This document shows, in pieces, positions 16,163-23,735 of a stretch of 34,857 bases of DNA. Each line of letters begins with the position of its first letter. Position 1 is the first letter of the stretch. A program made the position numbers and the translations under genes. Below the pieces are notes generated by a model. It saw only the letters and a program-made list of their open reading frames with translations, made no database searches and was not told where the DNA came from. This DNA is from Melioribacteraceae bacterium (lineage in GTDB: Bacteria; Bacteroidota; Ignavibacteria; Ignavibacteriales; Melioribacteraceae): positions 1 to 34,857 of the forward strand of contig JAOADJ010000002.1 of assembly GCA_026417375.1 (NCBI GenBank). Direction: 5' to 3'.

Positions 16163-17050
16163 TTACCTCATAAATATTTTTTCAAAGTAGTTATTAACTA
16201 AGTTTTTATTTATAGAAGTTAGATCAGTCTTAAGAATTTTATAATTATTCGGATCAACTTTTTGTTCATCGAACCATTTTGATAAATATTTTTTAATTAT
16301 ATCAAAATCCTTAGGTGAATGATGGATAGGATCAATTTCAGCAACAAGAATATTTAAGTTGGATAAATCGTTATCAATTTTAATCAAGCCGAAATCATTT
16401 TTGTTAAAATAATCTTCCCAATTATTACTTTTTCTAAATCTCTTAATTTGATAAGATTCCGGGAGAATATAACTGAATCTATTTTTAACACTATCCTTAC
16501 AGTTTTTATAATAAATATATCCATCAGTCAGAAGGACAAGAACATTTATATAATTTGAATCATTAATGATACAATCGTCAACAACACGATGTTTGAAATA
16601 ATTAAAGATATCTGAACCTTCAAAAGTTTTTGCTTTGCTTGCCAAAGAATATAATTTGGATAAATTTTTATTATAAAGTTGAGAAATAGAATTATATATT
16701 TTTTTTCTTTGATGAAACTCATAAGTAGAAAAATCAATATTTAAAGAGTCACAAATTGATTGATATATTTCATAATTGAGAGTAGGATAAAAAATGACTT
16801 TAATTTTATCATCACTATTAACAACACCTTTTCTTGAAAGGAAATTTTTGAAGTTATCAACAACTGAAGAAATAATGTTAATATCCTTTTCTGACTGATC
16901 CGGATGTTTAGCTAATGAAATTCTATCTGACAAATCAATTAATATTGTGACATTTAAATTTTTGTAATTATCAGTAATATTTTTGTTTTCATTGTTATCA
17001 CAAGAAATTAAAAATACGATTAAAAGTAGAAGTAATAATTTATTTTTCAT
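16163..17050 (-). CDS. vWA-like lipoprotein
   Basis: 295 residues. The signal peptide is lipoprotein type: hydrophobic residues 5-15 then LISC with the lipid-bearing Cys17. From residue 33 the pattern is that of a von Willebrand A domain: the first strand NVTILIDLSDR gives Asp39 and Ser41 of a DxSxS-like metal site (Arg43 takes the place of the second Ser), GSDIF lies at 145-149, and a later strand VLLTDGY contains Asp176. The metal site is thus partly changed. It should be anchored in a membrane facing the periplasm. Its start overlaps the membrane-protein gene by 11 bases, so the two are translationally coupled and probably act together. Confidence 0.78.
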   Translation of the reverse strand: MKNKLLLLLLIVFLISCDNNENKNITDNYKNLNVTILIDLSDRISLAKHPDQSEKDINIISSVVDNFKNFLSRKGVVNSDDKIKVIFYPTLNYEIYQSICDSLNIDFSTYEFHQRKKIYNSISQLYNKNLSKLYSLASKAKTFEGSDIFNYFKHRVVDDCIINDSNYINVLVLLTDGYIYYKNCKDSVKNRFSYILPESYQIKRFRKSNNWEDYFNKNDFGLIKIDNDLSNLNILVAEIDPIHHSPKDFDIIKKYLSKWFDEQKVDPNNYKILKTDLTSINKNLVNNYFEKIFMR

Positions 17051-18248
17051 CTGCTAATCCATTTTTATTAATAAATGATTCAAGTTGATTTTTAATATTT
17101 TCAATTTTGCTTTCGCTGCTTTTTGCACTGGCTAAGTATTTAATCCATCCTTTTGCATATTCTGAAATTATTTTTCTTATTTCATAAACACTAAAAAATA
17201 TTTTCTTTTTATAGGAAATTAATTCACTGTTTTTTAGAGAAAGTTCCTTGATTTCCTTTTCATGAATATTAATTTCATTTTTGTATGAAGCAATTTTTGA
17301 TTTCAGGTTATTAATTTTTTCAATTAGCATATTTTCAAAATTTTCTAACATATTTTTCTTTTTTCTTTCTTCGTTATAAAGAGAAAAAATAAAACCAAAG
17401 ATTAAGTAAACAAGAAACCCGAGAGCTATAATAATCCAAAAATTTGCATCGCCTAATGAATCAAAAAAATTATAAGGTTGAACATTACCATAAGTATTTA
17501 TTGCTTTTGAATTATAAATTCTTTCTGAAATATGATATGCTAAAAGTGCATCAACAGAAAAAACAAAAGTACCGAAAGCTATTGTAGGTAAATATTTATA
17601 TTTAGAATTTTTTGCTTTGGACTTAATATTTTCCAAACTTATACCAAGTGCAAGGAATACAAAGGGAGCTAATGCAATAGTGATAAATGTTGTAAACCCT
17701 TTTTGAATTGCTTCTTCAAAAGCTTTCGGATAAAATATTGAGTTAAACAAAGTTGATTTATTAATAGTAATTTCACGGAAAATTGCTGAATAAACAACTG
17801 AAGAATAAAAGAAATAAAGAAATAAAGCTAACATTAAAGAAATAAAACCATAAACTCTTAACATAAATTTATCTTTATCTTGTTTAACAAATTTTTCCGG
17901 ATTTACTTTAAATTCTGCCAAGTCATTTTCAGCTTTTTTTAATTCTTGTTGCGCATCAGGAATAAGGTTTTCTTGTATTTTTTTAATTTCGTTGGAATAG
18001 ATATTAATTTTGTCTTCATTTGATTTTCTTTCGCTTTCAATTTCTTCTTCTTTCACAGTTACAGTATGAGTTTTTAAATCAGATTCTAATACAATTTTTG
18101 AGTAAAAATTTTCCAAAGCAACTTCAAATGCAGAAGTATAACCTTCAACTTTACCTGCATCAATAAATCCCTGAGTTTCATAATCTTTAATTTCGCTATG
18201 TAATAATTCTTTGTGAACATCTTTTTCGAGTGGTAATATTGTAGACAT
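17040..18248 (-). CDS. Four-helix membrane protein with two coiled coils
   Basis: 402 residues; AAGGGG precedes the ATG. Residues about 66-118 form a charged coiled coil. Transmembrane helices are visible at about 129-149, 184-205, 219-240 and 268-291. A second coiled coil covers about 293-375. With an even number of helices, both coiled coils should lie on the same side, most likely the cytoplasm. No CARF, nuclease or ATPase motif was found. I do not know the family. It sits between the DUF6569/ARPP-1 gene and a vWA lipoprotein, with an 11-base overlap to the latter. A membrane-damaging or membrane-scaffold role is possible but not shown. Confidence 0.78.
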   Translation of the reverse strand: MSTILPLEKDVHKELLHSEIKDYETQGFIDAGKVEGYTSAFEVALENFYSKIVLESDLKTHTVTVKEEEIESERKSNEDKINIYSNEIKKIQENLIPDAQQELKKAENDLAEFKVNPEKFVKQDKDKFMLRVYGFISLMLALFLYFFYSSVVYSAIFREITINKSTLFNSIFYPKAFEEAIQKGFTTFITIALAPFVFLALGISLENIKSKAKNSKYKYLPTIAFGTFVFSVDALLAYHISERIYNSKAINTYGNVQPYNFFDSLGDANFWIIIALGFLVYLIFGFIFSLYNEERKKKNMLENFENMLIEKINNLKSKIASYKNEINIHEKEIKELSLKNSELISYKKKIFFSVYEIRKIISEYAKGWIKYLASAKSSESKIENIKNQLESFINKNGLADEK

Positions 18249-18353
18249 TTAAACCCCTTTAATTTTGTTTTACATTTTAATTTTTAATTTATTCTCTAAA
18301 AGAAATATCATTTATAAATTTTCATAAAAATAATTTAACCCCGAAGTTTAATA

Positions 18354-19256
18354 TTATAATGAAGTGATGGATTTATGAATTAAGTTGTCTGCATATATTA
18401 AATTAAATCCTGTAAAATCATTTCCGAGAAATCTTTCTTCAAAACCAACCCCAATGCTATCAGCAGTTATCTTTTCGGTTATTTTGGGATCTGTTAGTAA
18501 GTATTCAATTTTATTTTTCGCATCATTTTCATTAATTAAATTATTTTTTTTAGAACGGTAACTAAATTCGTTCAAAACAGATTGAATTAAATTTTGGAAA
18601 TATTCTTGATAAACATCTGTTCGGTTGTAAATATCAAGGCTAAGAAAAATATCATTTAGGAAAATAGCAACACCGTTTGCTTTTTCGGATACTTTAAAGT
18701 TTGAGATAACTTTTTGGTATGTATTTTTGTTGAATCTAAGCAATTCAGATAAATCAGAAGTATTTGAATGCATATTAACATTACTAAAAGCATAATCAAT
18801 ACTATTCCATACCTTTGATTGATCAGCGTAGAACCCACTTTTTCTTTTAACATTTTGAAAAACATCAATGTTTTTTTGTTTTCTAATAAAATTTGGTGAA
18901 TAATTATCGCTTCTATCAAATCTATTAGTATTAAATCTCCATCTTCCATGTTCAATACAACTTACATTAATAATTCTTTTTGAATTTGGAGGTAAAAGTA
19001 TTGATGTATTTAAAACTCTATTTTGCTTTGCCCCAACAAGAATATCACCATCGGAAAAGAAAACATAGTATTCAGAATTGTTATTAACAATAATATCATT
19101 TACTCTTCCCGAATCATTAATTTCAGTAAGCTCGATAAATTTTTTGCTTATTGCATTACTGCTTGTGATATAATTAAATGTATTTGCCGGTGAATATAAA
19201 AATTGAAGAAGAGAAATATTATTTGATTGTTCGAAAGAAATAAATTCGTATTTCAT
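18354..19256 (-). CDS. DUF6569 / ARPP-1 domain protein
   Basis: The best start is the ATG at 19254-19256, because GGGGGT lies 4-5 bases before it; an upstream in-frame ATG (19266-19268) would put this site inside the gene. The resulting 300-residue protein has the hallmark run LVGAKQNRVLNTSILLPPNS, followed by NVSCIEHGRWRFN and ADQSKVWNSI. I recognise this as the DUF6569/ARPP-1 family, named for association with ADP-ribosyl glycohydrolases and a rhodanese/phosphatase-like family. Its biochemical role is not established as far as I know. No signal peptide. First gene of a four-gene unit and 164 bases downstream of the NE0113-type CARF gene, with a perfect dyad in between. Confidence 0.8.
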   Translation of the reverse strand: MKYEFISFEQSNNISLLQFLYSPANTFNYITSSNAISKKFIELTEINDSGRVNDIIVNNNSEYYVFFSDGDILVGAKQNRVLNTSILLPPNSKRIINVSCIEHGRWRFNTNRFDRSDNYSPNFIRKQKNIDVFQNVKRKSGFYADQSKVWNSIDYAFSNVNMHSNTSDLSELLRFNKNTYQKVISNFKVSEKANGVAIFLNDIFLSLDIYNRTDVYQEYFQNLIQSVLNEFSYRSKKNNLINENDAKNKIEYLLTDPKITEKITADSIGVGFEERFLGNDFTGFNLIYADNLIHKSITSL

Positions 19257-19324
19257 TTTTACCCCCATATTAATTTAATTACTACTCAAAAATAATTTAA
19301 AGAACGAAACAGAAAAAGGTTCGA

Positions 19325-19341
19325 AACATTTTAGAAATGTT
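19325..19341. promoter_or_regulatory. Perfect 7-3-7 dyad upstream of the ARPP-1 operon
   Basis: AACATTT-TAG-AAATGTT, a perfect inverted repeat with the same geometry as the dyad at 15895-15911. It lies about 70 bases upstream of the ARPP-1 start on the minus strand, a normal place for an operator. Shared surroundings are GA before the first arm and AT after the second. A weak terminator for the CARF gene is an alternative, but no U-tract follows. Confidence 0.5.
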
Positions 19342-19420
19342 ATTTCCAGAAATAATTTGAAATGATTTAGAATTTTAATTAATCAAAATTCTTTTTATAA
19401 AAATTCAATTATAGAAATAA

Positions 19421-20506
19421 TCATTTAATAATAAATCGGTCTTTAGTTGCTATAATATGGTAAGTAGATTGACCATATTTTCGATTTACATCAATAATAA
19501 AATTTTGTGAAATATCATTATCATTAATAAGTGATTGAATTTTAGAATTGACTTTAGATCTTTTCACTCTGAAATCTTCTTTTGAAAATCCTTTTTTGTA
19601 CCAGTTTTTTTCTTTGATGTAATAATCATCACTATAAAATTCATTAAAGTATTCAATAAATTTTAATTTAGTTTCATCAGAAGTAAACTCACCAACAGAG
19701 ATTTTATTATTGCCACGTTTTTTAGAATCAATAAAGAAATAATAAAAGAGAAATTCTAAAGGTTCTAAAAGAACAGAATCGTTGCCAAACCTTAATTCAC
19801 GTCTTTCAATATCAATTATCATTTTATTTGATGGAGCTAAAACTTTTAATTGAGCTTGAGTAAATTTTACAATATCATCAAATTTAGATTGTAATAATTT
19901 GCTGCCTTTAATTTCATTAGAAAGAAGAGAACGTAACCGAACAAAAGGTAAATCTGCAATTTCAAGATCATTTGCTTCTTTTTTATTTAAAGGGAAAAAC
20001 CCTTTGAACTCATTTTCTTCTTTTGTTAAAACATGAATCAATCGGTCATTTTCTCTTGCAAAAAGTGAAAGTGCATTAGCCATGTGAACACTCATAGATT
20101 TTCTTCCACCTGTAATTGAACAAAATAAAACATTATATGGATCTGCTGATTTAATTTTTAAAAATTCACATACTTTATTTGGGAATAAAATATTGTCTTT
20201 ATCTGAACGTATATCGGAAAGTTCAATTGATTCTTCTTTGGCAACAATTATATGATTATCATTTTCTTTAAATAGAGGGGCTTTCAATTTATACATTTCG
20301 CATAAGCTTTCAATTTCTTTTTTTAATGGTGTTTTTGGTGTTGAAGGATGAGTATCTTTACCAAGGATAACATCTCTTCCCCTTTTTGTTGTTAAAACAT
20401 AAACTTCATGAATAGGAATTTTTTCTTTTACTGCTAAACAGTAAAGACTTTCAGTAACTATCTGAGGTGTTAACCCTGATACACAAATTAAAATATTATT
20501 TGTCAT
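19421..20506 (-). CDS. NE0113-type CARF protein with C-terminal winged helix
   Basis: 361 residues. Residues 1-190 match the NE0113 family (TIGR02584/PF09623): the start MTNNILICVSGLTPQIVTES, and CSITGGRKSMSVHMANALS at 129-147, which is the CARF ligand-binding loop and helix. The family is annotated in databases as a Csm6-like ring nuclease. There is no HEPN RxxxxH motif anywhere. Instead, residues about 229-360 have an OmpR-like winged-helix pattern: RRELRFGNDSVLLEPLEFLF, then a probable recognition helix at RVKRSKVNSKIQSLI (313-327) and a C-terminal hairpin. It may bind cyclic oligoadenylate and either cut it or control transcription. It overlaps the Card1-like gene by 4 bases (ATGA), with GAGGA upstream. 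Confidence 0.85.
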   Translation of the reverse strand: MTNNILICVSGLTPQIVTESLYCLAVKEKIPIHEVYVLTTKRGRDVILGKDTHPSTPKTPLKKEIESLCEMYKLKAPLFKENDNHIIVAKEESIELSDIRSDKDNILFPNKVCEFLKIKSADPYNVLFCSITGGRKSMSVHMANALSLFARENDRLIHVLTKEENEFKGFFPLNKKEANDLEIADLPFVRLRSLLSNEIKGSKLLQSKFDDIVKFTQAQLKVLAPSNKMIIDIERRELRFGNDSVLLEPLEFLFYYFFIDSKKRGNNKISVGEFTSDETKLKFIEYFNEFYSDDYYIKEKNWYKKGFSKEDFRVKRSKVNSKIQSLINDNDISQNFIIDVNRKYGQSTYHIIATKDRFIIK

Positions 20507-21540
20507 ATAAATTCCTCATTATTATTAGCAACATTAATGGTTTTAATATTTAATTCTTTTGCACGTTCTAAAAATCTTTTTGTACCTTTTTTTGCAGATA
20601 CAAAAATTCCTTTTCCAAAAGTGCCACTGGTTATGTTTGTTAAAGTTTCCAGTTGAAATAAGTCATATTGATTATCACTTTTTCCACTTTTACATGAATA
20701 ATTATAAAGCATATAATTTTTTAATACCAAAACATCAATTTCATTTTCAACATTTTCATCACTTATAATTTTTACACCTGTTAAGGGATCAAGATTATAT
20801 TTTTTCTTAAGTATATAAAAAACAAAATATTCTAACCAATCACCAGATTTAAATTCTGAGCTTTTAAATGAAATAGTTTTTTTAATGGTGTTATTGTATT
20901 GAATTGAATATGTATCAAAATTTTTATAGAAGACAAAATTTTTGTTTTTACTTGAAATTGTAATTTTCGGATAATCTTCAGCTTGTTTCGATCTGATTTC
21001 AGCAAATAATAAAATAAATTCATTCATTAAATTTTTTTCAAGAATAAAATCAAAAAGAGGGAAATATTTATCAACTAATAAAGTGCTTTTAGTTTCTTTA
21101 ATTTTATAACCATAAGAAATTAGATAATCGTTAACAGACAAATTTGCAATTAACTTTTCAATTTTATATTCGGGCAAAAGAGTAATAATATTTTGATGTT
21201 CAGTATCACAATAAATGATTCTCAAATTTTTCTCAGCAAAAGCTTCATAAGCAGCTAGAGCCATTAATTTTGTTCCGCCAGTAATATTCAAAGATACTTC
21301 ATTCGAATAATCGTTTATTTCTTTATTAACAACATTTTTGAATCCAATAAAATCATAAGCATTAAGATCTTCAATTTTTTTTACATTTATAGATTTTGAA
21401 GTAAATAATTTTTCTAAGTTGTTAGCGGTTTTTTTTTCTTCTTTAGTAGAAAACAAAACGACTTGTTTTGGTTTATACATTAGCACTGGAAGAACATTCG
21501 CCATCGCCTGACGGGATACAAGACAAAACATTGTTTTCAT
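20503..21540 (-). CDS. card1: Card1/Can2-type CARF nuclease (DUF1887)
   Basis: 345 residues. The N-terminal CARF domain (1-140) has SLNITGGTKLMALAAYEAF (83-101), the loop that holds cyclic oligoadenylate. The C-terminal domain is of PD-(D/E)XK type: Glu237 in GDWLEYF, Glu267 and Asp269 in ENEIDVLV, and Lys284 in YSCKSGK. At the position often filled by the second acid there is Ser282-Cys283. Characterised Card1 and Can2 proteins are cA4-activated nucleases that cut nucleic acid and slow the cell during type III immunity. GAGGAG ahead of the ATG lies within the edge of a flanking repeat. It follows a GxxExxY cassette and overlaps the NE0113-type gene. Confidence 0.88.
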   Translation of the reverse strand: MKTMFCLVSRQAMANVLPVLMYKPKQVVLFSTKEEKKTANNLEKLFTSKSINVKKIEDLNAYDFIGFKNVVNKEINDYSNEVSLNITGGTKLMALAAYEAFAEKNLRIIYCDTEHQNIITLLPEYKIEKLIANLSVNDYLISYGYKIKETKSTLLVDKYFPLFDFILEKNLMNEFILLFAEIRSKQAEDYPKITISSKNKNFVFYKNFDTYSIQYNNTIKKTISFKSSEFKSGDWLEYFVFYILKKKYNLDPLTGVKIISDENVENEIDVLVLKNYMLYNYSCKSGKSDNQYDLFQLETLTNITSGTFGKGIFVSAKKGTKRFLERAKELNIKTINVANNNEEFI

Positions 21541-21541
21541 T

Positions 21542-21637
21542 TTTTCTCCTCTGTGTACTAAGTGCGCTAAGTGGTAAGATTTTTTTTATTAACCACTCTG
21601 CCTGAGGCAACAAGTAAGTTCACTTAGCAACACTTAG
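21542..21637. repeat. Flanking repeat copy A of the GxxExxY cassette
   Basis: A stretch of about 96 bases lying in direct orientation with copy B (22060-22149). Both share CTCTGTG, CTAAGTG, CTAAGTGGT, a T-run, AACCACTCTGCC and CACTTAG at the end. Each copy is itself an imperfect palindrome: CTAAGTG units on the left face CACTTAG units on the right. The left edge supplies the ribosome binding site of the Card1-like gene. Confidence 0.75.
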
Positions 21638-21639
21638 AT

Positions 21640-22053
21640 TTATTCATCTGACAATTTGCTGAATTCCTCAGTAACCAAAGGCACTAAAGATTCAGTAATT
21701 GAAGTAGTATTAAAATTAATTAACAAACCTTTAGGCATCTTAAGCAATTTTAAATAAGTAAGTAACTGAGCTTTGTGAATTGGTAAAATCGCATCAACCG
21801 CTTTTAATTCAACAACAATTAAATTTTCTACTATGATATCAGCTCTTAACTCAGCTTCAACTGAAATACCTTTATATTCAACAGGGACAACAACTTGTTG
21901 ATTTACAATTAATCCTCTTAACTTCAATTCGTGCATAAGGCATTTTTCATAAACCGATTCGAGTAATCCGGGTCCTAATGATTTATGAACCTCAATAGCT
22001 GCTCCGACAATATCATAAGATAGTTTATTTACATATTTCTTTGTAATCTTCAT
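21640..22053 (-). CDS. GxxExxY-family PD-(D/E)XK-like protein
   Basis: 137 residues, full length for the family. The name-giving motif is GLLESVY (29-35). A nuclease-like core follows: Asp72 in LRADIIV and Glu82-Leu-Lys84 in VVELKAV. The family (PDDEXK_3) is predicted to be nuclease-like; its function is unknown. Such genes are scattered through FCB genomes and often come with short flanking repeats (recalled). Here two near-identical repeats of 90-96 bases flank the gene exactly, in the middle of a CRISPR effector operon, so it looks like a mobile passenger and not part of the immune system. It keeps the operon's direction. Confidence 0.88.
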   Translation of the reverse strand: MKITKKYVNKLSYDIVGAAIEVHKSLGPGLLESVYEKCLMHELKLRGLIVNQQVVVPVEYKGISVEAELRADIIVENLIVVELKAVDAILPIHKAQLLTYLKLLKMPKGLLINFNTTSITESLVPLVTEEFSKLSDE

Positions 22054-22059
22054 AACTAA

Positions 22060-22149
22060 TTTTCTCTGTGCTCTAAGTGTACTAAGTGGTTAGTTTTTTT
22101 TAACCACTCTGCCAGTGGCAGATAAATTAGAACACTAAGTAACACTTAG
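22060..22149. repeat. Flanking repeat copy B of the GxxExxY cassette
   Basis: Direct repeat of copy A, ending one base before the stop codon of the small accessory gene at 22151. It contains GTGGTTAG facing AACCACT, and CTAAGTGT facing AACACTTAG, so the transcript would fold into a long hairpin between two genes of the operon. Confidence 0.75.
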
Positions 22150-22150
22150 G

Positions 22151-22516
22151 TTATACTTCTCTAAATCTCACAAAATTAAAAGTGACAATTTTTTTTCCAT
22201 CTTTTTCCTCAACAATTCGATTAGTAGTAGAAAAGACCACAGCAATTTTTTTCTTTTTAAGAATTTGTCCTAAAAGAAATACAAAAGTAAACTCTCCCAT
22301 AAGATGAACGGCATTATTTTTATCATCAGATGATTTTAATAAATCAATAATCTTCAACAAATACTTTTCAGCTTTTGCAGTAACTTGCTTAGTATTTGCT
22401 TTTGGAGAAATAAGAGGGAAAGGCAAATCAACTACCTTTCCGAATTTTCTTTTAGCAGCATTTAGCTGTTGAGAAGACCAATTATTACTAGGATGATTAG
22501 AGAGGTTGATGAGCAT
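22151..22516 (-). CDS. Small CRISPR accessory protein, possible ring nuclease
   Basis: 121 residues, starting 5 bases after the cmr6 stop. The layout is Rossmann-like: strand MLINLSNHPS, strand KVVDLPFPLIS, helix, strand-helix AVHLMGEFTFVFLL (HLMGE at 71-75), strand IAVVFSTTNR (STTNR at 96-100) and a final strand KKIVTFNFVRFREV. I recall relatives of this protein next to type III Cmr/Csm genes in Bacteroidota. The size, fold pattern and position resemble Csx15/Csx16/Csx20-type proteins, some of which degrade cyclic oligoadenylate, but I cannot assign it to one of these. The ribosome binding site is weak (AAAGAG). Confidence 0.6.
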   Translation of the reverse strand: MLINLSNHPSNNWSSQQLNAAKRKFGKVVDLPFPLISPKANTKQVTAKAEKYLLKIIDLLKSSDDKNNAVHLMGEFTFVFLLGQILKKKKIAVVFSTTNRIVEEKDGKKIVTFNFVRFREV

Positions 22517-22521
22517 ATATG

Positions 22522-23349
22522 TTACTCTTTAAAGTAGCCATAACCTACAGCTGTTTTTGCTCCAATACCTTTTTGGGTTAGCGCCTCTTTCAGAAACTTT
22601 TTACCAAGATCTAAATAAGTTCCTCCTACATTTCCAATTCTGCCAACTTCATTATCATTTTCACTTATGCCAATGATAAATTGAAATGCAGTATTTTCTA
22701 CTGTTACAAAAAATATAGGAACAGGATTATAATAATCTGCTGGAGGTTTTGTGTTAGTCTTATCAGAATAATAAGGTCCATAATGCGGATTCATTACATC
22801 AACCTTTAGGTTCGGTTTAGCAGTAGGAAAAGCATCAAAGAAAACAATTGAACCTTGATGTTCCTTTTTTAATACACTTTCTTTCGGGCAACCAAATAAA
22901 TAACAAAATGTGGCATTATTAAATGCTTTTTCTTCTTTACTTTCAAAGTGTTCTATAATTACACAACTTCTGACAATTCCTTTAACAGCCTGTCCAGGTA
23001 TATAGGGGAACCCATAAATTGGATGGAGATTTATTGATGTTTCATAAACAGATTCTGTTCCAAGACCAATTGCTAATCGCCAATCAATTTCAAGGTTTTC
23101 TGAATGATGATTTTTTCCAAATAATATTTTGGCCGAGTCTAAAATTTCATCACAAAGTTTCTTGAATTTTATTCCATTAAATTGAAAACTGGAAACATCA
23201 TTATAAATGGTTTGGCCTTTATCAGTTTTGTAGAAAGAAAATTTATCTTTATCAAATCTTGCAAACTTGTGAAATTTAAGTGAGAAATTTAAAATTTCTT
23301 CGCGTTTTATAATTTTACTTGTATCAGATGGTACATATAATTCTGGCAT
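22522..23349 (-). CDS. cmr6: Type III-B RAMP protein Cmr6
   Basis: The start is the ATG at 23347-23349: AAGGAG lies 6-7 bases before it, and a longer frame from a TTG would overlap cmr5. The product has 275 residues. The RAMP signature is INLHPIYGFPYIPGQAVKGI, and the glycine-rich end is GIGAKTAVGYGYF. Cmr6 caps the backbone of the Cmr effector together with Cmr1. Also visible is a FNNATFCYLFGCP segment typical of Cmr6. The ATG follows the cmr5 stop by one base, so translation is coupled. Confidence 0.94.
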   Translation of the reverse strand: MPELYVPSDTSKIIKREEILNFSLKFHKFARFDKDKFSFYKTDKGQTIYNDVSSFQFNGIKFKKLCDEILDSAKILFGKNHHSENLEIDWRLAIGLGTESVYETSINLHPIYGFPYIPGQAVKGIVRSCVIIEHFESKEEKAFNNATFCYLFGCPKESVLKKEHQGSIVFFDAFPTAKPNLKVDVMNPHYGPYYSDKTNTKPPADYYNPVPIFFVTVENTAFQFIIGISENDNEVGRIGNVGGTYLDLGKKFLKEALTQKGIGAKTAVGYGYFKE

Positions 23350-23350
23350 A

Positions 23351-23734
23351 TTATTCTCCTTCAATTAATCCATCTGCAAATCTTTTCAACCAGGAAAGAA
23401 ATGATATTACCTCCGCTGTTAAATTTCTATACTTAATTGATGACATCTGATTTAACTCCATAACTAATTCATCGAATGATTTTATTTTATTTGCATCTAT
23501 TTTATTTTGATCCTTCAACCAATCATAAATATTTTTCCCGATAGCATTCCAGTATTTTCCCTCATCTTTATTTTTTTTGGAGAACATAAATGCAAAAGTT
23601 GCTCCAAGGCCATTTGTCTTAATTAACATTGGTAACTTCTTAACATAGCTTTTATACTCTTTACCTAGATTTGATGCATTCCTTGCGCAGTTATATGCAA
23701 ATTCAGCTTTAATTTGTTCAGTATTTCTTGGCAT
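23351..23734 (-). CDS. cmr5: Type III-B small subunit Cmr5
   Basis: Start chosen at ATG 23732-23734, because GGAGG lies 8 bases before it; two upstream in-frame ATGs would overlap cmr4. The 127-residue, mostly helical protein has the family features: an RNxEQIKAEFAY start, SYVKKLPMLIKTNGLGATFAF and a tail of FLSWLKRFADGLI. Cmr5 lines the inner filament and contacts the target RNA. One base separates the cmr4 stop and this start. Confidence 0.93.
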   Translation of the reverse strand: MPRNTEQIKAEFAYNCARNASNLGKEYKSYVKKLPMLIKTNGLGATFAFMFSKKNKDEGKYWNAIGKNIYDWLKDQNKIDANKIKSFDELVMELNQMSSIKYRNLTAEVISFLSWLKRFADGLIEGE

Positions 23735-23735
23735 T

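Noticed and set aside
19421-20506. A Csm6/Csx1-type HEPN ribonuclease
   Set aside because: No RxxxxH motif occurs; the C-terminal half looks like a winged helix.
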